Origin: Branchiostoma floridae
Taxonomy: Eukaryota; Chordata; Leptocardii; Amphioxiformes; Branchiostomatidae
Direction of reading: 5' to 3'
DNA: 64,000 nt
Assembly (NCBI RefSeq): GCF_000003815.2
Contig: NC_049993.1
Span: 186,001-250,000 of the forward strand
The position numbers were made by a program, and so were the translations under genes. Positions 61,201 through 64,000 of the stretch are shown piece after piece; position 1 is the stretch's first letter, and each line of letters opens with the position of its first letter. The notes below the pieces were generated by a model, which searched no databases, was not told the origin of the DNA, and saw only the letters and a list, made by a program, of their open reading frames with translations.

Positions 61201-62693
61201 GAAATTGTCTCACAGTGTTTGCCGCTTGTAACACGCAGCGCGAAAGGTTCATGAACCACATGAATGCATTTCTTATTCAAGTATGTTGTTCAAATCTATG
61301 TGTAAAAAATTCAGTCATCAAAATTTGACCACTCTCAGGCAACTAGCGATGGAGCGCCATGAGTTTGAGCGCAAGAAAAAGCGTACCGTGTTGGGGCACC
61401 TCCCGTTACATAATATTAATTACCTTTTAATACAGTACAGTATTAAGTATAGTACAGTATGCCAGCTAGTACATGGCAAACTCCTCTTGTATCTTTTTTG
61501 GTGATGCCTCAGGGGTAAGCCAAATGGTATTAATATTGTGTCCAGTCTGCAAGTCTTAGAATTCTAGGAATTGTATAGGCATGTGTCCACAGGAATGCTG
61601 GTCCATAGGAATGTTTGGAATTCCTGTCAGGGAGTCATGACAGGGGCTGCTGGAATTCCAACCACTTAGTCTAGTAGAAAGTGGGTCATGCAGACTCCCT
61701 TTGGGACTGGAGGCATTCGGCCTAGAAATCTAGGACAGTAGGCTATAGATTGATGGAATTCCAGGGAGGGGGACTGCTGCATGTTGGACAGGACCAATGG
61801 CATTTCAACCATGCAGCCAGGGTCACTGGATTTCCAGGCAGAGAAGTCTAAGGTATGCTCGAAATCGAGGCAGGGAAGCAGTCTTGAGTAGGGCTGTGGT
61901 AATTCAAGCTGGTGAGATGTGACAATGCACAAAGTACAGATAAATGGTAAAGTAGCTAGATCAAATAGTAGCTAGATCTACAAACAGTGGCACCTTGAGA
62001 CTAAAATACAGTCTTAAGTTGCATCAGAATCCATTTGTAGTACATGTCCAGTCTTAATAACTCAGGGCCTTGGAACCAGCGGTAAAAAAATTCTTCATGA
62101 CAGGATCTTCCAGTCAATTCCCAGTTTGAGTTTTGTTATGTTCACCACTATTTAGAGTCGGCATAATTGCCATGGCAGTAACATTTTTTATTGCCAGGCT
62201 TGTTTGTATTTGTGGCCAACTTCTCCTATATTTCCAGCAACATATGTATAATGATGATGATGGAGTCTGGTAGAGAATACTGCTATAAAGTATTTTTGTT
62301 TTATAGGATGGACAAAGTATGGAAGTTTATGCTACCGCAAAGGAGACAGTCAAGAAACATGGAATGATGCTCAGCTGATCTGCAGAGAAAGGTATGTTGC
62401 TTATATGTGCTGGGGCAGAATCACACAATGATTCAGAACCTCAATGTTTTTGGTATCATTCTATGTGTGTTCATGCACTGTGTGTGTGTCAACACCATAA
62501 CTGATGAAGAACTTTCCAATACAGAAAATGTACCTTTCAGACACAGACAGATTAATTTACACTTCTCTGTAGGAGGAATGTTGACTCTCTTGATTTCTTC
62601 TCTGCAGGCATAGTGCAGAATTGCCCACCATTTTATCATCAGAAACATCAGATTGGATCTCTACATTTGTGAACAGGGAGCCAGTTTGGATTG
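34072..62693 (+). CDS. FREM1: FREM1-like extracellular matrix protein (3' end outside window)
   Basis: Exons: 34072-34296, 39480-41695, 42309-42823, 45632-47699, 49464-49666, 50946-51095, 54797-54873, 58021-58149, 59398-59523, 60015-60045, 62307-62391, 62608-62693 and beyond. All phases agree over 5,911 nt (about 1,970 codons). Domain order: signal peptide, N-terminal FRAS/FREM region, 12 CSPG (NG2-type) repeats, one Calx-beta domain, a short linker with a Cys-containing module, then the start of a C-type lectin domain. I counted 12 CSPG repeats by their F-V..P..G.L and D.F.F.V.DG patterns. That architecture is specifically FREM1 (12 CSPG, one Calx-beta, a CTLD); FREM2 and FRAS1 have several Calx-beta domains, a transmembrane segment and no CTLD. 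FREM1 acts in the basement membrane with FRAS1/FREM2 in epidermal-dermal adhesion in vertebrates. It differs from vertebrate FREM1 in having two very large exons (2.2 and 2.1 kb) for most repeats. Orthology versus a lineage-specific paralogue is not proven. Confidence 0.9.
34452..34640 (+). repeat. C-rich palindromic tandem repeat (GATCTCGCCCCCC units)
   Basis: Repeated GATCTCGCCCCCC blocks alternate with their inverse (GGGGGCGAAATC), separated by CTAGCG or CTAGTG. It starts about 155 bp after the exon 1 donor of the FREM1-like gene. C-runs of 7-12 make it prone to length error, and the opposite strand is G-run-rich. Confidence 0.85.
34904..35660 (+). repeat. 51-bp minisatellite array, left (forward) arm
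   Basis: About 15 tandem copies of a ~51-bp unit. In each, a pyrimidine-rich run ending in gcctatag is followed by a 21-nt core (ACCAGATAGGGTATTATACAG-like) and then gtgagtaa or gtaagtaa. The unit thus carries a consensus 3' splice site, a 21-nt core and a consensus 5' splice site on the sense strand of the host gene. The apparent intron between cores is only about 30 nt, too short for normal splicing. Confidence 0.9.
35792..36102. other. Assembly gap (311 N)
   Basis: A run of 311 undetermined bases sits inside the first coding intron of the FREM1-like gene, between two oppositely oriented arrays of the same minisatellite. Frames reported across it are meaningless. Confidence 0.99.
36103..37305 (-). 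repeat. 51-bp minisatellite array, right (inverted) arm
   Basis: About 23 copies of the same 51-bp unit in inverse orientation. The first eight or so match the left array closely. From about 36,475 on, a diverged subfamily appears in which the core region has mutated. Because 51 is divisible by three, the array shows a long open frame with a 17-residue period, which I do not consider coding. Confidence 0.9.
37306..39479. other. FREM1-like intron 1, right part
   Basis: No exon signal. 38,700-38,783 is an inverse match to 34,318-34,405 (gtgtgaaactattc.cctggt and gaatttcatcacttgaag). 39,000-39,130 resembles the octamer-rich repeat family. The rest is AT-rich and unassigned. Confidence 0.55.
39480..41695 (+). 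CDS. FREM1: FREM1-like exon: N-terminal domain and CSPG repeats 1-5 (part)
   Basis: The acceptor is tatctacag ending at 39479; the first codons are VFDCQYPPGTVHYIHHG, continuing exon 1 in phase 0. The donor is gtatgt at 41696 after two bases of a codon (AG). The 738 codons contain the FREM N-terminal region and about four and a half CSPG repeats. The open frame extends to 41765, but the last 70 bases lie after the donor. Confidence 0.92.
42309..42823 (+). CDS. FREM1: FREM1-like exon: CSPG repeats 5 (end) and 6
   Basis: The acceptor is tgttttacag ending at 42308 and the donor is gtatgt at 42824. It starts SYSHDGSEIPRDKFSLKVSDG, the C-terminal half of a CSPG repeat, and ends VDEG, one base into the next codon. 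Repeat boundaries are therefore split across exons. Confidence 0.92.
42894..43116. mobile_element. ~219-bp MITE with TA flanks
   Basis: The left end is ATGCTAGTTCACCTTTATCC then GTTGGGTAA. The right end, ttacttacccaacagataa followed by aggtgaactagcgt, is its inverse. TA flanks both sides (42,894-42,895; 43,115-43,116), as in Tc1/mariner-type MITEs. It lies 70 bp after the donor of the exon ending at 42,823. Confidence 0.78.
43546..44645 (+). mobile_element. tacctttgccagaatggc family copy in FREM1-like intron
   Basis: It begins attacctttgccagaatggc then aaggttatgttttggg, continues with cataactcgagaatgcctgg and octamer pairs (ttatgcaaattggaatctaa and others), and ends near catttggcgaaggtatggg. 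It lies between the CSPG exon ending at 42,823 and the one starting at 45,632. Confidence 0.55.
44646..45631. other. FREM1-like intron, unassigned
   Basis: 44,862-44,885 (taatgggggctgccctaagt) matches the terminus of the TAACGGGGGC family at 60,327. 45,310-45,540 is a run of atcttgag/aagatct words, probably a degraded simple repeat. No exon seen. Confidence 0.4.
45632..47699 (+). CDS. FREM1: FREM1-like exon: CSPG repeats 7-12
   Basis: The acceptor is tttttacag ending at 45631 and the donor is gtatgc at 47700. The 689 codons hold six CSPG repeats, each with VYxHxG / DxFxFxVTDG-type endings. The frame extends upstream and downstream of the splice sites, but those parts do not resemble the family. 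Confidence 0.93.
47824..47990 (+). repeat. tRNA-derived SINE-like sequence
   Basis: TGGCTGAGTGAGTAGAG resembles a tRNA D-arm/A box, and GAGTTTGATCATACC about 45 bp later resembles a B box. The spacing matches a tRNA-like head, followed by an unrelated body. It lies 125 bp downstream of the large CSPG exon, in the intron. Confidence 0.5.
47991..49463. other. FREM1-like intron, unassigned
   Basis: No exon or known repeat was recognised. 48,815-48,850 reads taggtataaaaatggcggga, a TATA-like box next to a YY1-like ATGGCGG, but nothing else supports a promoter. Confidence 0.4.
49464..49666 (+). CDS. FREM1: FREM1-like exon: Calx-beta domain, first part
   Basis: The acceptor is tgtttcag ending at 49463 and the donor is gtgagt at 49667. 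It encodes RFHLKWS..., then Y.V.ED.G.V.I...R, and ends GQDFTTG....QFDPG, the typical first half of a Calx-beta domain (acidic D-F-T Ca2+-site region). Confidence 0.9.
50150..50580 (-). pseudogene. LINE reverse transcriptase C-terminal fragment with (TGAG)n tail
   Basis: Minus-strand frame reads MRRLTRSDDAMVRWICSRKL, then RFNRLRWYGHIQRMDEEKW and NPHG, a TGA in place of Arg, then PRKRWLDNIKEDINFLNL and ends NNRR stop. RLRWYGH..RMD and G.PRKRW.D are characteristic LINE ORF2 C-terminal motifs. A GAGTGAGTGAGTGA tail follows on the minus strand at 50,152-50,172. It is inserted in a FREM1-like intron. Confidence 0.8.
50694..50872. mobile_element. Small foldback element with nested hairpins
   Basis: The inner perfect inverted repeat has 26-bp arms (50730-50755 and 50759-50784) and a 3-nt loop. 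The outer arms, ttatgttacaattttaagac (about 50,697) and gtcttgaaattgtaacataa (about 50,850), extend the pairing. The left side is continuous, while the right side carries about 50 extra bp. It lies just upstream of the second Calx-beta exon. Confidence 0.85.
50946..51095 (+). CDS. FREM1: FREM1-like exon: Calx-beta domain, second part
   Basis: The acceptor is acatgcag ending at 50945 and the donor is gtatgt at 51096. It reads W.I.I..DN..E..E.F.V.L.NP, the canonical second half of Calx-beta. The phase (G|GT) joins the previous exon exactly. A cryptic upstream AG at 50912 would break phase. Confidence 0.9.
51545..51835 (+). repeat. tRNA-derived SINE-like sequence
   Basis: The sequence TCCTGGGTTCAAATCC (51609-51624) contains a near-perfect RNA polymerase III B box (GGTTCAAATCC). 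An A-box-like TTAGGGTGTTAGAC lies about 40 bp upstream. It sits inside the left end of the 3.17-kb element. No complete cloverleaf was found, so I call it SINE-like rather than a tRNA. Confidence 0.45.
51892..52564 (+). repeat. 672-bp direct repeat, copy 1 (inside the TIR element)
   Basis: This block recurs at 53689-54361 with a constant offset of 1,797 bp, no indel and, by eye, one substitution (caccg versus cactg near the end). Both ends stop abruptly. There is no TG...CA terminus and no primer-binding site, so an LTR is unlikely. Confidence 0.92.
53689..54361 (+). repeat. 672-bp direct repeat, copy 2 (inside the TIR element)
   Basis: This is the second copy of the block at 51892-52564. 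The 1.12-kb spacer (52565-53688) is unique in this window. The near identity implies recent tandem duplication of a 1.8-kb segment, gene conversion or an assembly duplication. Confidence 0.92.
54459..54497 (+). repeat. (AC)n microsatellite
   Basis: CA repeat just inside the right terminal inverted repeat of the 3.17-kb element. Confidence 0.95.
54797..54873 (+). CDS. FREM1: FREM1-like exon: linker
   Basis: The acceptor is tcaatag ending at 54796 and the donor is gtgagt at 54874. The 77 nt complete the phase (G|GT to phase 0). It encodes a polar linker (GKCSISAQETVNMEQ...), with no recognised motif. Support is from position, splice sites and phase. Confidence 0.7.
54962..55885. mobile_element. 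924-bp TIR element with repeated GGTAACGTTTGTTAC motif
   Basis: The left end CTCGTTCTCATTGAAATGTC then gaaa and the right end (inverse, ending ...atgagaacgag) form terminal inverted repeats of about 24 bp. Inside, GGTAACGTTTGTTAC occurs at 55,144, 55,307 and 55,489, and once inverted at 55,129. It starts 88 bp after the donor of the exon ending at 54,873. No clear target duplication. Confidence 0.7.
55129..55158. repeat. Perfect 30-bp palindrome
   Basis: gtaacaaacgttacc at 55129-55143 is followed without a spacer by its inverse complement at 55144-55158. The half-site recurs twice downstream in direct orientation. Confidence 0.95.
56578..56930 (+). mobile_element. Partial tacctttgcca family copy
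   Basis: The sequence ttaccttcgccaagagggtt, then ttggtagcatttgtatgttt, cataacttgagaatgcctgg and ttttggccccctagcagctt parallels 43,550-43,870. The right end was not found; the next element starts near 56,946. Confidence 0.5.
56946..57815 (+). mobile_element. TAACGGGGGC/GCCCTAAG element, copy 1
   Basis: The left end is gttagacagtgcgccctaac and the right end gcatcttagggcggccccc then gttag. It shares with 60,327-61,409 (inverse) gctttcttttgacagtaga, a CxxC-rich coding-like stretch, a tacgaatcatttgttaga block and ggtttatttacctttctaat. It contains an open frame of 114 codons (57,079-57,423) that is decayed in the other copy. Confidence 0.6.
58021..58149 (+). CDS. FREM1: FREM1-like exon: linker
   Basis: The acceptor is ttctgacag ending at 58020 and the donor is gtacat at 58150, phase 0 at both ends (43 codons). 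A second good donor (cag|gtcagt at 58074) lies inside but would shift phase. The product is a basic, Ser/Thr/Pro-rich linker. Confidence 0.65.
59398..59523 (+). CDS. FREM1: FREM1-like exon: Cys module before the lectin domain
   Basis: The acceptor is caaccag ending at 59397 and the donor is gtatgc at 59524 (42 codons, phase 0). It encodes PCDSSTKGLLQYESKQLYQC followed by NG..WQLW, a small module with two cysteines and a C-terminal W. Similar C-x(n)-G-x-L-x-Y ... C-x-G-x-x-W modules occur in extracellular proteins. Confidence 0.75.
60015..60045 (+). CDS. FREM1: FREM1-like micro-exon before the lectin domain
   Basis: The 31-nt exon has the acceptor tatttcag ending at 60014 and the donor gtgaga at 60046. 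It encodes EQPLTGGCQT plus one base, supplying the Cys that precedes GW in long-form C-type lectin domains. The phase to the next exon (G|GA) is exact. Confidence 0.7.
60327..61409 (-). mobile_element. TAACGGGGGC/GCCCTAAG element, copy 2 (inverse)
   Basis: It starts taacgggggccgccctaaga and ends gttggggcacctcccgtta, and its interior is the inverse of 56,946-57,815. Two FREM1-like exons (58,021 and 59,398) and the micro-exon at 60,015 lie between the two copies. Confidence 0.6.
61410..62306. other. FREM1-like intron with ggaattcca-rich segment
   Basis: 61,555-61,900 repeats ggaattcc/ggaatgctgg/ggaatgtttgg words with cagggaggggg and tctagaa variants, suggesting a degraded tandem repeat. No exon seen. 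Confidence 0.4.
62307..62391 (+). CDS. FREM1: FREM1-like exon: C-type lectin domain, first segment
   Basis: The acceptor is tttatag ending at 62306 and the donor is gtatgt at 62392. GWTKYGSLCYRKGD followed by TWNDAQLICRER is the classic CTLD start: G-W-x(2)-Y-x(3)-C-Y, then W..A...C. Confidence 0.92.
62608..62693 (+). CDS. FREM1: FREM1-like exon: C-type lectin domain, second segment (last exon in window)
   Basis: The acceptor is tctctgcag ending at 62607 and the donor is gtgaga at 62694. It contains AELPTILSSETSDWI and VWIG, equivalent to the A.L..I.s..E..F and WIGL blocks. The remaining WND-type region and the last cysteines must lie beyond the right edge. Confidence 0.9.
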
Positions 62694-63359
62694 GTGAGAA
62701 GACTATTTATTATATGATGAATGTCATTGACCCTTAGAGAACTGTGGATAAATTCGGAAGTGCATACAGGAGATGTAGTCTGGCTTAATCTCAGATAACA
62801 ATTTCGGTCAAGTTTGTTGCTTTATAGGTAGCTATACAATTCAGAAAGTTAATGATGTAAAGTTAGAGCTTACCAGATCTCCACTCCACCCCTTGGGTAA
62901 ACTCTGAATCCTTCCACATGAATTCCACATTACAATTCAAAAACACACAGAGATATACAAAGTTGCAGTTAAATAGCAGAAGTAACATAATTCCTCATAT
63001 TCAATGATTACAGTCCAATACTTTGCTAGTTATTGCCTGTGCTGTTCCACAACTGTGACATCCTGTACAGAAAGTGCCTTTTCTGAGAGTTGGATTTTGG
63101 TTTCAGCAGTCTGATCATGTTCATTCTGGTGGAGCGTGTTTGGTAGTTATGAATCTCAGACTGGAAGGTGATTTTGTCGTACCACACAAACACTAGTGAA
63201 AATATAACCTCCATGTATATTTCATCCGAGATAACTACCAAGTACTGCAATGCATGGGAAAACATCTCAAGTATAGGACTGGTATGTACATTAAGTGTAT
63301 GTATTTCTACTAGTCTGGTAATAAGTATCTGTGACGGGAAGCAAAACACAACCACTTCA
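62694..63359. other. Intron after the last visible FREM1-like exon
   Basis: No CTLD continuation was found. Minus-strand frame 63,026-63,200 reads ...FQSEIHNYQTRSTRMNMIRL then LKPKSNSQKRHFLYRM, which resembles a LINE C-terminal end (IHNYNTR....L..P..R....Q..F.YRG), so it is probably a LINE fragment. Confidence 0.4.
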
Positions 63360-64000
63360 GAGGCGGCGGCACCAAATTTCGTTTTGGGGGGCGAACTTTT
63401 ACTGACATAATTTTGCGACACCAGTAGCGCCAAAGGCGCTACCCGTCGCGCCGGAGGCGCGACCATCCTAGGGGGGTCCGGGGGCATGCTCCCCCGGGAA
63501 AATTTGAAATCTTGACCCTCTAAAACGCCATTTCCTGCGTTTTGACGGGCAAATTTTCCTGCCAGACTAAAGCTAACTTTGATGACAATTCTGTTAGAAA
63601 GACACATGGTTTTAGCGAGGGCGATGCCCCCAAAATATATTCACGATTTCGAGTGTCGAAGGTGCAAGCTGTCGCAAGGTTGGTCTGGGGAAATTTTAAA
63701 ATCTGCACCCTCTGAAACGCCATTTTCTGAATTTTGAGGAACAAATTTTGCTGAGGGACTATATATGCTAAATCTAATGCCAATAATATTTTTGTGAATG
63801 AAAGATATGTTTGAGGGCGTTGATCCACGCCTCAACAAATTTACCATGCCGTTGTGAGCGCCGGAGGCAGAAGTCATCGCTAGGGAGGTCCGGAGAAAAG
63901 TTTGAAATCTTGACCGCCTAAAACGCCATTTCTTGCATTCGAGGCCCACATTCTGCTTGTAAACTAAGCTAAATACGATAGTAAAATTTTATTAGTTTAA
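63360..64000. repeat. Array of ~200-bp satellite-like units (third locus of the ggccctccc family)
   Basis: Units recur at a spacing of about 195-200 bp: atcttgaccctctaaaacgcc (63,508), atctgcaccctctgaaacgcc (63,703) and atcttgaccgcctaaaacgcc (63,907). Each is followed by catttcctg-type sequence and tttgctgg. The array runs off the right edge. Minus-strand frames here are artefacts. Confidence 0.75.

Overview
This is a eukaryotic (metazoan) genomic window dominated by two intron-rich, plus-strand protein-coding genes embedded in dense transposon-derived DNA. The gene content is the C-terminal part of a cohesin loader (NIPBL/Nipped-B/SCC2) and most of a FREM1-type extracellular-matrix protein with 12 CSPG repeats, one Calx-beta domain and a C-type lectin domain. 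Together with very abundant ACATGTA-rich sequence, many MITE-like elements, LINE 3' ends with (TTCA)n tails and a 311-base assembly gap, this fits a draft invertebrate-deuterostome genome. A lancelet (Branchiostoma) is my best guess. The species call is inference and was not checked by any search.

Layout. (1) 1-16,988: the last 14 coding exons of NIPBL. All splice phases agree and the joined exons form about 501 codons ending at a TGA at 16,986. The introns hold a mariner-like element, two foldback elements, a 149-bp tandem duplication and a 1.5-kb inverted-repeat element made of satellite-like units. (2) 17,000-34,060: about 17 kb with no convincing cellular gene. It contains LINE fragments, a PIF/Harbinger transposase pseudogene split by a TTAA-flanked piggyBac-like element that itself carries a LINE fragment, foldback elements, microsatellites and several dispersed repeat families. 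(3) 34,072-62,693: twelve coding exons of a FREM1-like gene, from the signal peptide to the first part of the C-type lectin domain, about 1,970 codons. The gene runs off the right edge. Its first coding intron contains two oppositely oriented arrays of a 51-bp minisatellite, whose unit looks like a 21-nt micro-exon with consensus splice sites, on either side of the assembly gap. A later intron holds a 3.17-kb element with long terminal inverted repeats, a 9-bp target duplication and two almost identical 672-bp internal direct repeats. (4) 62,694-64,000: intron, ending in more of the satellite-like units seen near 14 kb and 28 kb.

The two genes are not functionally linked in any way visible here: one loads cohesin on chromatin in the nucleus, the other is a secreted basement-membrane protein. 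I found no CRISPR array, no rRNA and no intact functional tRNA. Most long open frames outside the listed exons are repeats or chance frames. No clearly new biological system is demonstrated. The most unusual structures are the splice-site-bearing minisatellite arrays and the 3.17-kb composite inverted-repeat element.
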